From the NCBI RefSeq assembly GCF_025725725.1, contig NZ_CP107020.1:310001-374000 (forward strand): 64,000 nucleotides of DNA. Direction: 5' to 3'. How positions within the stretch are numbered: position 1 is the stretch's first letter; every line of letters starts with the position of its first letter. Made by a program: the position numbers and the translations under genes. Under the pieces are notes generated by a model. The model was not told the origin of the DNA. It ran no database searches and saw only the letters and a program-made list of their open reading frames with translations. The DNA comes from Brachybacterium huguangmaarense (lineage in GTDB: Bacteria > Actinomycetota > Actinomycetes > Actinomycetales > Dermabacteraceae). Shown piece after piece: positions 15,594 through 24,129 of this stretch.

Positions 15594-16985
15594 TCACAGG
15601 GCGCGCGAGCGGCGGGCGCGGCGCCCCTGCGGGTCGACGTCCGCCTCGAGGCGGCGGAAGCGGGCCGAGGCGAGGCGCAGCCCCCACGGCGACAGCCGCT
15701 CGGCGCGCAGGGCGAGGCGCAGGCCCTCCCCCACCACGCGGTTGAGCGAGGCCCGCGGTAGGGCCGCGAGCTCGGGGCCGCGGTCGGCCAGCAGGTCGGC
15801 GCAGCCGGCCGCGGACCACCAGGCGGCGATGATGGCGACCGACGGGTGTGCGTCGAGGATCGAGTGCCGCAGCCCGGGCAGGCGCAGCAGACGGGCGCCG
15901 TCGATGCGCGCCGCGAGGGCCTCGGCGAGGGCGGGCGGCGTGACCAGGTCGGTGGATCCCGACAGCACGAGCGTGGGCGCCGTGATGCCCCGGGAGAGCT
16001 CGGGCAGATCGTAGGGCTGGCCCGTGAAGGGTTCGGGGTCCGGTGGGTGCTGGGCCGTCAGCTGCAGGGGGTCGAGGTCTCCCCCGTCGGCATGGGAGCC
16101 CAGGCCGAGCTCGGTGCGCGAGATGCGGGAGACCAGGTCGTTCTCCTGCACGTACGGGGTGGTCCGCAGCCACTCCTGCGCGAGCACCTCCCGCACGGAC
16201 GTCCAGGTGAGGCTGCCCCGGCCCTGGGCGAGCAGGTCGACGAGGTCGCGCACGGCGTCGGGACCGCCGTACTCGTGGACCGCGAGCAGCACCGGTCCCG
16301 CCCGTCGGCCGTCGAGCACCCCCTCGTGCACGAGACGGCGCACGACGCGCGCGATCGAGTCGGTCCGCTCGTCGGCCCCGTCCCAGTACAGGGCCCGGAA
16401 CCGCCGCTGGCTCGCGACCTCGTCGTCGGGACCGGTCAGGGGCGAGTCGAGCACGAGGGAGTGCACGCGCTGCGGGTGCAGCGCGGCGAGCAGCTGCGCG
16501 AGGTAGCCGCCGTACCCGACGCCGTAGACGACGGCGCGATCGACCTGGGCATGGTCCAGCACGGCGAGCAGGTCGCCGAGCACGTTCTCGAGGCGCATCG
16601 ACGCGCGCGGCAGATCGCGCCCCTCCGCGTCGAGGCGGGAGAGGCCCACGCCGCGGTGCTCGACCATGATGACGTCGAGGCCGCGCTGGGTCATCATGCG
16701 CCGCAGCACGTCGTAGGGCAGCACGGAGGCGAGGGCGGGCCCGTCGGGGATGATGAGAATCGGCGGCAGCTCGGCCTCGGCGTCCTCGATGCGCCGCCCG
16801 TGCCTGCCCTGCTCGATGGCCCCGGCGCGGGCGTAGCGCAGGGGGAACAGCCGGTCGTCGTCCTCGTCGATCCGCCGGTAGACCGTCATCAGGTCGTTGC
16901 GGATCTGCAGCAGGTCGTCCTGTCCGGCCCGGTCCGCGATGTCGGCCAGGGGCGGTCGGACGCCCGGGCGCGCCGAGCTCGTCAT
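15594..16985 (-). CDS. Alpha/beta-hydrolase fold protein lacking the nucleophile serine
   Basis: A 463-aa protein with the alpha/beta-hydrolase layout of proline iminopeptidase or tripeptidyl-peptidase-like enzymes: an oxyanion-side strand ILIIPDGPALAS, VIMVEHRGVGLS, a nucleophile elbow, a lid region, then LVLSGSTDLVTPP (acid) and LPGLRHSI (His). The elbow reads VVYGVGYGGYL, so residue 157, normally Ser in G-x-S-x-G, is Gly (codon GGG). Acid and histidine candidates remain. Either the protein is a non-catalytic relative or the nucleophile lies elsewhere. The ATG at 16985 overlaps the stop of the upstream prolyl oligopeptidase, so the two are coupled. A hydrophilic Arg-rich C-terminus ends the protein. 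Confidence 0.85.
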   Translation of the reverse strand: MTSSARPGVRPPLADIADRAGQDDLLQIRNDLMTVYRRIDEDDDRLFPLRYARAGAIEQGRHGRRIEDAEAELPPILIIPDGPALASVLPYDVLRRMMTQRGLDVIMVEHRGVGLSRLDAEGRDLPRASMRLENVLGDLLAVLDHAQVDRAVVYGVGYGGYLAQLLAALHPQRVHSLVLDSPLTGPDDEVASQRRFRALYWDGADERTDSIARVVRRLVHEGVLDGRRAGPVLLAVHEYGGPDAVRDLVDLLAQGRGSLTWTSVREVLAQEWLRTTPYVQENDLVSRISRTELGLGSHADGGDLDPLQLTAQHPPDPEPFTGQPYDLPELSRGITAPTLVLSGSTDLVTPPALAEALAARIDGARLLRLPGLRHSILDAHPSVAIIAAWWSAAGCADLLADRGPELAALPRASLNRVVGEGLRLALRAERLSPWGLRLASARFRRLEADVDPQGRRARRSRAL

Positions 16986-19150
16986 CGCACGCCGCTCCCC
17001 ACGGTGTGCCACAGGAAGGCGTAGATGAGCGCGTTCATGCGAGCGGCCTGCTCATTGCTCGCGGCGCCGCCGTGGCCGCCCTCGATGTTCTCCCATGACC
17101 GCACGTCCGCACCGAGGGACTCCATCGCAGCGGTGAACTTGCGGGCGTGGCCGGGGTGGACGCGGTCGTCGCGGGTCGAGGTGAGCACGAACGTCGGCGG
17201 GTAGTCCACGCCCTCGCGCAACAGGTGGTACGGGCTGAAGGTGCGGATGAAGTCCCAGTCGTCGGTGTCGGGGTCGCCGTACTCGGCCATCCAGCTGGCC
17301 CCCGCCAGCAGGTGCGAGTAGCGCTTCATGTCGAGCAGGGGGACCTGCACGATCACGGCGCCGAACAGCTCCGGGTACTGCGTGACCATGTTGCCGGTGA
17401 GCAGGCCGCCGTTCGAGCCGCCGCGCACGGCGAGACGCTGCGGCGTCGTGACGCCGCGCTCGACGAGGTCCCGGGCCACCGAGGAGAAGTCCTCGTACGC
17501 GCGGTGCCGGTTCTCGGTCAGGGCCGCCTGGTGCCACGCGGGCCCGTACTCCCCGCCGCCGCGGATGTTGGCGACGACGTACGTGCCGCCGCGTTCGAGC
17601 CACGCCTTGCCGACCGCGCCGAGGTAGGAGGGGGTCTGGGAGATCTCGAAGCCGCCGTAGCCGTACAGCAGGGTGGGCGACTGCTCGGCCGGGCGCGCGT
17701 CGACCGGACCGATCTGGAAGTACGGGATGCGGGTGCCGTCGTCGCTCGTCGCGAAGTGCTGGGTGACCTCGAGCCTCTCGGCGGCGAAGCGCGCCGGCGC
17801 GGTCTTGATCGTCTCGAGCTCCCCGGCGCCCTCCCCGCGGACGATGCCCGCGAGGTCGCCCAGGCGCAGCGCGGTCGGCTCGAGGAAGCCGGTCGACGTC
17901 ACCCACACCTCGTCGGACTCGTCGGCGTCGACCGCCGCGACGGCGAGGGAGCCCGGCAGGTCCGGGTAGAGGTCCTCGCGGACCCACTGGCCGTCGGCGT
18001 CGCGGTGGTGGGCCTCGAGCCGGTGCACGACGTCCTCGAGGATCGTGAGCACGAGGACGTTGCGGGTGACGGTGAGACCTGCGAGCGAGGTCGAGGCGGT
18101 CGGCTCGAACAGCACGGTCAGGCGACGCTCGCCCCGCAGGTACTCCTCGAGGTCGCCGACGACGAGCGAGCCGGCCGGGTAGACGGCGTCCTCGACTGCC
18201 CAGTCGCTGCGCGGCAGGAAGTACACGAGGTCGCGGTGGGCGGTCGTCTCGAGGTCCCGCGGGACGTCGAGCGGCACGAGCTCGAGGGCGTCGGCGTGCT
18301 CGCCGGCCTCGCCCTCGGCCGGGGTCCCCGTGCGGGGACGGGCGAGAATCTCCTCGGAGTCGTAGAAGGCGCGCATCCGGATGATCCAGTCGCGCTCCCA
18401 GCCGGGGGTGGAGTCGTGGTGGGCGGCGGCGAGCATGTCGGTCCCGTCGGCCTCGAAGACGAGCTCGGCGTCGGCGAGCGCCTGGCCGCGGCGCCAGCGG
18501 CGCACCTGGCGCGCATACCCGGAGGTGGTCAGCGTGCCGTCGCCGAAGTCGGTCGACACCCACACGGTGTCCTCGTCGATCCAGGACATCGAGCCCTTGG
18601 CCTCGGGCCGCTCGAACGCGTGCTCGGAGGCGGGCACGAAGTCCTTGGCCTCGAGGTCGAACTCGCGCGTGACGTCGGCGTCGGAGCCGCCGTGGGAGAG
18701 GTTCACGAGGGCCCGGCGGTAGGGCTCGCCCTCGGCGGGGCGCAGGAGCTGGGCGCCGTGCCACACCCAGTCCTCGCCCTCGGTCTCGTTGAGGGCGTCG
18801 ACGTCGAGCAGCACCTCCCAGACGGGGTCGTCGGTGCGGTAGGACTCGACGGTGGTCCGCCGCCACAGACCGCGCTCGTGCTCGGCGTCGGTCCAGACGT
18901 TGTAGAGGTGCTCGCCGCGCTTGACGACGGCGGGGATCCGGTCGGTCGCGTCGAGGATCGCGAGGATCTCGTCGCGCAGGGTCGCCGAGAGCCCGTCGGC
19001 GTCGATCTCGGCCTCGGCCCGGGCGTTGCGCTCGCGCACCCATGCCAGGGCGTCCTCACCCGTGACGTCCTCGAGCCACTGCCAGGGGTCGCTCGAGCCG
19101 TCGGGAGCGGGGAGCCCGGCGGGCGGGACGGGGGCGTTGTGCTCGGTCAT
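16982..19150 (-). CDS. Prolyl oligopeptidase family serine peptidase (S9)
   Basis: A 722-aa soluble enzyme. The N-terminal region (WQWLEDVTGEDALAWVRERN) and the following beta-propeller (about 60-410) gate access. The C-terminal catalytic alpha/beta-hydrolase domain has the nucleophile in AVRGGSNGGLLTGNM, the acid in TSTRDDRVHPGHARKF and the His in IEGGHGGAA. The oxyanion-related LLYGYGGFEISQTP and ANIRGGGEYGPAWHQAAL are family hallmarks. It cleaves short proline-containing peptides and lacks a signal peptide. The ATG at 19150 has AAGGAG upstream; the frame extends to 19417 but that part is not conserved-looking. It is coupled to the serine-less hydrolase downstream. Confidence 0.95.
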   Translation of the reverse strand: MTEHNAPVPPAGLPAPDGSSDPWQWLEDVTGEDALAWVRERNARAEAEIDADGLSATLRDEILAILDATDRIPAVVKRGEHLYNVWTDAEHERGLWRRTTVESYRTDDPVWEVLLDVDALNETEGEDWVWHGAQLLRPAEGEPYRRALVNLSHGGSDADVTREFDLEAKDFVPASEHAFERPEAKGSMSWIDEDTVWVSTDFGDGTLTTSGYARQVRRWRRGQALADAELVFEADGTDMLAAAHHDSTPGWERDWIIRMRAFYDSEEILARPRTGTPAEGEAGEHADALELVPLDVPRDLETTAHRDLVYFLPRSDWAVEDAVYPAGSLVVGDLEEYLRGERRLTVLFEPTASTSLAGLTVTRNVLVLTILEDVVHRLEAHHRDADGQWVREDLYPDLPGSLAVAAVDADESDEVWVTSTGFLEPTALRLGDLAGIVRGEGAGELETIKTAPARFAAERLEVTQHFATSDDGTRIPYFQIGPVDARPAEQSPTLLYGYGGFEISQTPSYLGAVGKAWLERGGTYVVANIRGGGEYGPAWHQAALTENRHRAYEDFSSVARDLVERGVTTPQRLAVRGGSNGGLLTGNMVTQYPELFGAVIVQVPLLDMKRYSHLLAGASWMAEYGDPDTDDWDFIRTFSPYHLLREGVDYPPTFVLTSTRDDRVHPGHARKFTAAMESLGADVRSWENIEGGHGGAASNEQAARMNALIYAFLWHTVGSGVR

Positions 19151-19331
19151 CGGTCCAGGAGCTCCTTGTCGTGTCCAGCCGGGCCGCCGTGGGGCCCGTC
19201 GATCGCGGCGAGCCCCGCGGGCGCACCCGACGAGACCGCGTCCGTCTCCGGCGGCGGTGACGTCATGAGCCACCCTAGCGGGGGCGCCCGACAGCCCGCG
19301 GCGGGATTCCCGCCCGTGCCAGACTGGACGG

Positions 19332-20528
19332 ATGCGTCGTCGAACCCTGCTGTCCGCGCTGGCCGCCGTCCCGACCGCGGCGGCGGCCGCCTCGTGCTCC
19401 GCCGGCTCCTCCGGCACCGCCTCGTCGTCGGCGTCCGCTGCGGGCTCCGCCTCGGACGGCGGGGGCGCTACGGCGAGCGCGAGCCCGACGCCCGATCGCC
19501 TCGCCGAGCTGGTCTCGTCGTTCGACGCCCGACAGCTCGCCGGTCAGCTCCTGTGGGTCGGCGTGCGGGCGGGCGACTCCCTCCCCGACGCGGCGTTCTC
19601 CGAGGCCCGTGCGGGCGGCATGTTCCTGCTCGGCACGTGGGAGTCGGCCGACGCGGTGCGTCATGTGCTCGACGGGGCACGGACCGCGGCCTCCGAGGCG
19701 GAGGCGGGCGTCGGCCCGCTCCTGGCCGTCGACCAGGAAGGCGGCAAGATCCGGATGCTGCGCGGCGACGCGGCGCGCCGCACGGCCTCGGCCGAGGACC
19801 TCGGCACGCAGGGCGTCGACGCCGTGCGCACGGCGTACGGGTCGATCGGCGAGGATCTCAGGACCCTCGGGATCGGGGTCGACCTGGCCCCCGTGGCCGA
19901 CGTGGTGGACCCCGAGGTGGGCGAGGACAACGCTCCCATCGGTGCGCTCGGCCGCGGCTTCGGCACCGATCCCGCCGAGGTCGCCGCGTGCGTCGAGGCC
20001 GCCGTGGCCGCCCTGACGGGCGCCGGGGTGCAGGCCACGCTCAAGCACTTCCCGGGCCTGGGCCGCGTCACCGGCAACACCGACGTCTCGACCTCCGGGA
20101 TCACCGACCGCGAGACCGACGCCGACTCGACGTCGCTCGAGGGCTTCCGCAGCGGCATCGCCGCCGGAGCCGGGATCGTCATGCTCTCGAGCGCCCGCTA
20201 CCCGCGTCTCGACGCCGAGGCGCCCGCGATGTTCTCGCGCGCCATCGTCACCGACCTGCTGCGCAGCGACCTCGGCTTCTCGGGGCTCGCGGTCACCGAC
20301 GACATCGGGGCCGCGGCCGCGGTCCAGGACGTGCCGGTCGGCGAGCGCGCGACGCGCTTCCTCGAGGCGGGCGGTGACGTCGTGCTGACGGCCGACCCCG
20401 GCCTCGCGAAAACGCTGGCCGACGCGATCGTGGCCTGGGCCCAGGCCGACGAGGCCCACGCCGAGCGGGTGCGCGAGTCGGTCACGCGGGTCCTCGCCGT
20501 CAAGGACGCGCTCGGCCTCCTGCCCTGA
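19332..20528 (+). CDS. Glycoside hydrolase family 3 lipoprotein (beta-N-acetylhexosaminidase, NagZ-like)
   Basis: A 398-aa exported protein. MRRRTLLSALAA leads into an Ala-rich signal with Cys at about residue 22 (AAAASC), so it is a likely lipoprotein, followed by a Ser/Gly/Ala linker to about 50. The GH3 barrel has LLAVDQEGGKIRML, the VDLAPVADVVDPEVG segment, ALGRGFGTDP, TLKHFPGLGRVTGNTD (the KHFPG motif of NagZ-type enzymes) and SGLAVTDDIGA carrying the nucleophile Asp. It probably removes N-acetylglucosamine from peptidoglycan fragments outside the cell. Gram-negative NagZ is cytosolic, whereas extracytoplasmic forms like this are common in Gram-positives. Confidence 0.92.
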   Translation: MRRRTLLSALAAVPTAAAAASCSAGSSGTASSSASAAGSASDGGGATASASPTPDRLAELVSSFDARQLAGQLLWVGVRAGDSLPDAAFSEARAGGMFLLGTWESADAVRHVLDGARTAASEAEAGVGPLLAVDQEGGKIRMLRGDAARRTASAEDLGTQGVDAVRTAYGSIGEDLRTLGIGVDLAPVADVVDPEVGEDNAPIGALGRGFGTDPAEVAACVEAAVAALTGAGVQATLKHFPGLGRVTGNTDVSTSGITDRETDADSTSLEGFRSGIAAGAGIVMLSSARYPRLDAEAPAMFSRAIVTDLLRSDLGFSGLAVTDDIGAAAAVQDVPVGERATRFLEAGGDVVLTADPGLAKTLADAIVAWAQADEAHAERVRESVTRVLAVKDALGLLP

Positions 20529-20646
20529 CGGATTCGGGCCGGGCGGCGGGGGTTCTGCTGACAGCGGGCGTCTGTGGCTGGGCGAGCCCCTGCGGGCCCC
20601 GTCCGCCGTCCCGTTCAGCGTCTCCGAGGGATCCGCTGAGGCCGTG

Positions 20647-20724
20647 CTGCGGGAAAAGGTAGGCATATGGTCAGCCGACCCCTGTGGGGGCCTCGCCCGA
20701 CCATATGGCTACCTTTTCCCGCAG
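20647..20724. terminator. Long palindrome (26-bp arms, one mismatch) between convergent genes
   Basis: Arms 20647-20672 and 20699-20724 are reverse complements except for one position, with a 26-nt GC-rich loop. The arms carry GGGAAAAGG and a CATATG core, noticeably AT-richer than the surroundings. It lies between the convergent NagZ-like and tenA genes, so a bidirectional terminator is the simplest role. The AAAA/TTTT runs inside the stem support that. Confidence 0.7.
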
Positions 20725-20738
20725 GCGCGCGCCGGACC

Positions 20739-21440
20739 TCAGCGCGACCAGCTCTCTCCCGCAGCCGCCGAGGCCCAGAACAGCTCCTCGAACCGCGTCG
20801 CGTCGGCGAAGGCGCGCTCGACGCGGGCCAGCAGCGGCGCGTCGCATCCGGCGCCGACCCGCTCGAGCTCGGCGACGGCGCGGCGGGCGACGTCGACGAA
20901 CGCGGGATCGCCGTACGCCGCGGCCCACGTCGCATAGGGATGGGCTCCGACGCCCGCGGCCTGTGCGGCCAGGCGCGTCCCCACCTCGGCGTACACCCAG
21001 TAGCAGGGCAGCACCGCGGCCACCCCCACCGGGTAGGGCTCGTAGGCGGCGGCCGCGAGCAGGGACGAGGCGTAGGCACGCGTCACGAGGGAGGCCTCGG
21101 GCTCGGTCTCGACGTGGGGCGCGAGGCGCTCGTCGGCGAGCAGGGCGGCGTGCAGGACGCCCTCCTCGGCGACGGCCTCCGCGACGCTCGCCGCCCACAG
21201 CCCGCTCGCGGCCGGGTCGTCGGCACGTGCCGCGAGCATCGCGAGGGCGCGCCGGTAGTCGGCGAGGTACAGGGTGTCCTGCTGGAGGTAGCGCACGAAC
21301 GCCTCGGGGGCGAGGGTGCCGCTCGCGAGGGTGCGCAGGAACTCCAGCTCGTCGATGCGGGCGCGGGTCGCGGCGGTGGCGTCCCACAGCCGCCGGGTCA
21401 CGGGGCCGACGGGCTCGATCGTGTCGAGGGCGTCGTCCAT
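20739..21440 (-). CDS. tenA: TenA family thiaminase II
   Basis: A 233-aa helical cytoplasmic protein that hydrolyses aminopyrimidine thiamin breakdown products for salvage. Classical TenA residues are visible: Asp in RYLQQDTLYLADYRRAL, the catalytic Cys in AAVLPCYWVYAEVG, and the C-terminal Glu in the FEELFWASAAAGESW region. It is therefore TenA_C rather than the Cys-less TenA_E type. It is the last gene of the thiM-thiE-thiD-tenA operon, 11 nt after thiD, and is presumably under the same TPP riboswitch. Confidence 0.93.
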   Translation of the reverse strand: MDDALDTIEPVGPVTRRLWDATAATRARIDELEFLRTLASGTLAPEAFVRYLQQDTLYLADYRRALAMLAARADDPAASGLWAASVAEAVAEEGVLHAALLADERLAPHVETEPEASLVTRAYASSLLAAAAYEPYPVGVAAVLPCYWVYAEVGTRLAAQAAGVGAHPYATWAAAYGDPAFVDVARRAVAELERVGAGCDAPLLARVERAFADATRFEELFWASAAAGESWSR

Positions 21441-21451
21441 CGGGGGCTCCC

Positions 21452-22330
21452 TCAGTCCTCGGCGAGCGTGATGAGGTGGTTGACGGGCCCGTGGCCGGTC
21501 TCGGGGTGGCGCGAGAGCTCCCAGTCCACGGCGTTGTCGAGCGCGCTCGCGAGGAACTCACGGGCCGAGGCGATGACGGTGAGGTCGTCGTCCTGGGCGC
21601 CGCGGTCGCCGATCTCCCCGAGCTCGCCCGCGCGCGAGAACTCGGCGATGCGCGCGTACTGCGCCGCGATCGCGGAGGACAGGGTGCAGCCGGTCCCGTG
21701 AGTGTTGCGGGTGGGCACGCGGCGGCCGCGCAGCAGGTCGGTGCCGCCGGGGTGCACGACGACGTCGACCACCTCGTCGCCGCCGAGGTGGCCCCCCTTG
21801 AGGATCACGACGGGCACGCCGAGGGCATGCAGCCGCAGCGCCTGGGCACGCATCTCCTCGACGTCGGCGGCGACGGCCTCGCCGAGCAGATGCGCCGCCT
21901 CGGGCAGGTTCGGGGTGAGCACGTGGGCGAGCGGGAGCAGTCGTTCGCGCAGCGCCTGGGCCCCCTCCGCGGACAGCAGCGGGTCGCCGCTGCTCGCGAC
22001 CATCACGGGATCGAGCACGATCGTGCCGAGGTCGGCGCCGCGGGCGCCGACGATGTCGGCGACCGCCTCCACGACGGCAGCGGTGCCGAGCATCCCGATC
22101 TTGGTCGCGTCGATGACGATGTCGTCGATGACGCTGTCCACCTGGGTGCGGACGAAGGCGGCGTCGACGTCGCGCACCTCCTGCACGCCCTGGGTGTTCT
22201 GGGCGACGAGCGCGGTGATTGCGCTCGTGCCGTACACCCCGAGCGCCGTGAAGGTCTTGAGGTCGGCCTGGATGCCGGCGCCGCCGCTGGGGTCGGTGCC
22301 GGCGATCGAGAGGGCTGTGGGCGGTCGCAT
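21452..22330 (-). CDS. thiD: Hydroxymethylpyrimidine/phosphomethylpyrimidine kinase ThiD
   Basis: A 292-aa ribokinase-fold enzyme that phosphorylates HMP and HMP-P. The start ALSIAGTDPSGGAGIQADLKTF is diagnostic. DPVMVASSGDPLL, LTPNLPEAAHLLG, VILKGGH and the anion-hole RNTHGTGCTLSSAIAAQYA are present. A C-terminal extension of about 25 residues after the kinase core (SRHPETGHGPVNHLI) is a segment also seen at the end of some ThiD proteins. The ATG at 22330 has AAGGA 7 nt upstream; the open frame upstream overlaps thiE. It receives HMP from TenA and feeds ThiE. Confidence 0.95.
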   Translation of the reverse strand: MRPPTALSIAGTDPSGGAGIQADLKTFTALGVYGTSAITALVAQNTQGVQEVRDVDAAFVRTQVDSVIDDIVIDATKIGMLGTAAVVEAVADIVGARGADLGTIVLDPVMVASSGDPLLSAEGAQALRERLLPLAHVLTPNLPEAAHLLGEAVAADVEEMRAQALRLHALGVPVVILKGGHLGGDEVVDVVVHPGGTDLLRGRRVPTRNTHGTGCTLSSAIAAQYARIAEFSRAGELGEIGDRGAQDDDLTVIASAREFLASALDNAVDWELSRHPETGHGPVNHLITLAED

Positions 22331-22361
22331 GCGCGGATCCTTCGGTCGGTGAGGCGTGGCC

Positions 22362-23111
22362 TCAGCGGGTGGGGGCCGTCGGGTCCGACGGCTCGGGGAG
22401 GTGGTCATCCGGGCGACTGTCGCGCCCGGACCTCAGGGCCTCTCCCAGGGTGCGGGCGGCATCGGCCGGGGACGGGGCGACGGCGATCGCGGAGACGACG
22501 CAGATCCCGTCGATGCCGGTGGGGCCGAGGGCGTGCGCGAGCTCGACGTCGATGCCGCCGATGGCGACGGCGGCCGGGCGCGCCGCGGCCGCCTCGAGGG
22601 CTCGCACGCACGCGGCGACGCCGGCCACGCTGAGCGGGGCGGCCGCATCGGGCTTGGTGTCGGTGGCGCGGACCGGGCCGATGCCGAGCACGTCGGCGAG
22701 ACCGGCGGTCACGGCCGCGGCCGCCTGCGCGGGCGTCGAGACCGAGAGCCCGAGCAGGAGGTCGTCGCCGAGCGCGCGGCGGGCCTCGACGGGGTCGGCG
22801 TCGTCCTGCCCGATGTGGAGGTGGCAGCCCTCGCCGACGGCGACGTCGACCCGGTCGTTGACGAACAGCCGGACCCTGCCCGCGGCCTCGGTCCCGACCG
22901 CGTCCGCGATCGCGGCGCGGCAGGCGCGGACGAGGCGCGCGATCTCGATCTCACCCGCGCGCTTGTCCCGCACCTGGATCGCGCCGGCGCCGCCCCGCAC
23001 GGCCGCGGCCGCGATCGCGGGCACCCGGTCGGGGCCGCCCGAGAGGGCGGTGTCGGTCACGTGGTAGACGGTCCAGTCGGTGCGACGGGCCAGCTCGAGG
23101 GCCCCGCGCAC
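22362..23111 (-). CDS. thiE: Thiamine-phosphate synthase ThiE
   Basis: A 249-aa TIM barrel that joins HMP-PP and thiazole phosphate. Hallmarks are VYHVTDTALSGG, GAGAIQVRDK, VRLFVNDRVDVAV, CHLHIGQDD, LLGLSVSTPAQA, VLGIGPVRATDTKPDA, VAIGGID and GICVVSAIA. It starts at GTG 23111, one nucleotide after the thiM stop, showing tight coupling. The C-terminal 20 residues are a charged tail without a conserved pattern. Confidence 0.94.
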   Translation of the reverse strand: MRGALELARRTDWTVYHVTDTALSGGPDRVPAIAAAAVRGGAGAIQVRDKRAGEIEIARLVRACRAAIADAVGTEAAGRVRLFVNDRVDVAVGEGCHLHIGQDDADPVEARRALGDDLLLGLSVSTPAQAAAAVTAGLADVLGIGPVRATDTKPDAAAPLSVAGVAACVRALEAAAARPAAVAIGGIDVELAHALGPTGIDGICVVSAIAVAPSPADAARTLGEALRSGRDSRPDDHLPEPSDPTAPTR

Positions 23112-23112
23112 C

Positions 23113-23964
23113 TCAGGACTCCTCGACGAGGACCGCGGCGACCACGTCGTCGGGCGCGAGGGCGCCGAGGGCGTCGAGCCAGGCCACGGCGAACGAGCCC
23201 GGCCCGGTCGCGCCGTGAGCGCCGCGGGACCCGGCCGCGGCCACGAGGGCGTGCGCGGCGACCACGGCGTCGTGCGGGTCCGCCGCCGGGCATGCGCCGA
23301 GCACCGCGGCGGTGATCGCGCCCAGCGCGCAGCCGGTGCCCGTCACGCGCGTCAGGAGAGGGTCGCCGCCCGTGATCCAGGTGGTGCGCCCCGCCGAGAC
23401 GACGAGATCGCGCTCCCCCGACACGGCGACCACGCCACCGGTGTCCCGGGCGAGGGCGCGGGCGGCGTCGAGGGCGACGTCAGGCGTGGCGGTCGAGTCG
23501 GGCCCGCGGCCGCCGTCGCCGACGCCGCCGAGGGCGAGCACCTCCGAGGCGTTCGCCCGGATCGCGGTGGGGCCGATCGCGGTCAGGGTGTGCGCAAGGC
23601 GGGTGCGGACGGGCAGGCCGCCCACGGCGACGGGGTCGAGCACCCAGGGCGTCGCGCTCTCGGCCGCGGCGCGCGCGGCGCGCGGCATCGCCTCGACCTG
23701 ATGCGGCGAGACGGTGCCGAGGTTGACGAGCACCCCGCTCGCGGCGGCCGCGAACAGCGGCGCCTCCTCGGGATGGTCGACCATGGCCGGCGAGGCGCCC
23801 GCCGCGAGCAGGGCGTTCGCCGTGATCTGCTGGACCACGGTGTTGGTGAGGCAGTGGACGAGCGGCGCGGCCTCGCGCACGCGGCCCAGGCAGGCGATCC
23901 ATGGCGCCCCGGAGGACGGCGCGCCGGCGGACGGCAGGAGTGAGGCGGCGGACGATGCGTTCAT
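23113..23964 (-). CDS. thiM: Hydroxyethylthiazole kinase ThiM
   Basis: A 283-aa kinase that salvages the thiazole moiety of thiamin. Diagnostic stretches are [73 protein letters not shown], and the catalytic [12 protein letters not shown] with Cys. The open frame continues upstream through the riboswitch, but the ATG at 23964 directly abuts the P1 helix and has GAAGGGA about 8 nt upstream. It is the first gene of the operon. ThiM, ThiE, ThiD and TenA make a salvage set. No thiC or thiG (de novo) genes are in the window. Confidence 0.95.
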   Translation of the reverse strand: MNASSAASLLPSAGAPSSGAPWIACLGRVREAAPLVHCLTNTVVQQITANALLAAGASPAMVDHPEEAPLFAAAASGVLVNLGTVSPHQVEAMPRAARAAAESATPWVLDPVAVGGLPVRTRLAHTLTAIGPTAIRANASEVLALGGVGDGGRGPDSTATPDVALDAARALARDTGGVVAVSGERDLVVSAGRTTWITGGDPLLTRVTGTGCALGAITAAVLGACPAADPHDAVVAAHALVAAAGSRGAHGATGPGSFAVAWLDALGALAPDDVVAAVLVEES

Positions 23965-24050
23965 CGTGACGATCCCTTCGCAGGTGCTGACCAGATCAGG
24001 TTCGACGGGTGTGCTCTCAGCCGTCCGGCGGGACGGCACCCCGTGTCACG
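23965..24050 (-). promoter_or_regulatory. TPP riboswitch (thi box) controlling thiM-thiE-thiD-tenA
   Basis: Read on the minus strand, the conserved blocks appear in order: ACGGGGTGCC, GGCTGAGAG, ACACCC, ACCTGATCTGGTCA, and CACCTGCGAAGGGA. P1 is CGTGAC (24045-24050) pairing with GTCACG (23965-23970), so the aptamer ends one base before the ATG of thiM. The probable Shine-Dalgarno site GAAGGG lies inside the conserved 3' strand. Bound TPP should hide the ribosome site directly, without a separate expression platform. Confidence 0.95.
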
Positions 24051-24129
24051 TCCATGACCCTAGCAAGCGGGCGGGGGCTCAGGCGGCCTGTGCGAGAATC
24101 GGCGCCGGACACCGAGGAGGGGGCGCGAC

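Noticed and set aside
13811..15745. Long plus-strand ORF overlapping the DUF2079 gene
   Set aside because: It is Arg/Pro/Ala-rich, in a shifted frame relative to the recognisable membrane protein, with no ribosome site or domain.
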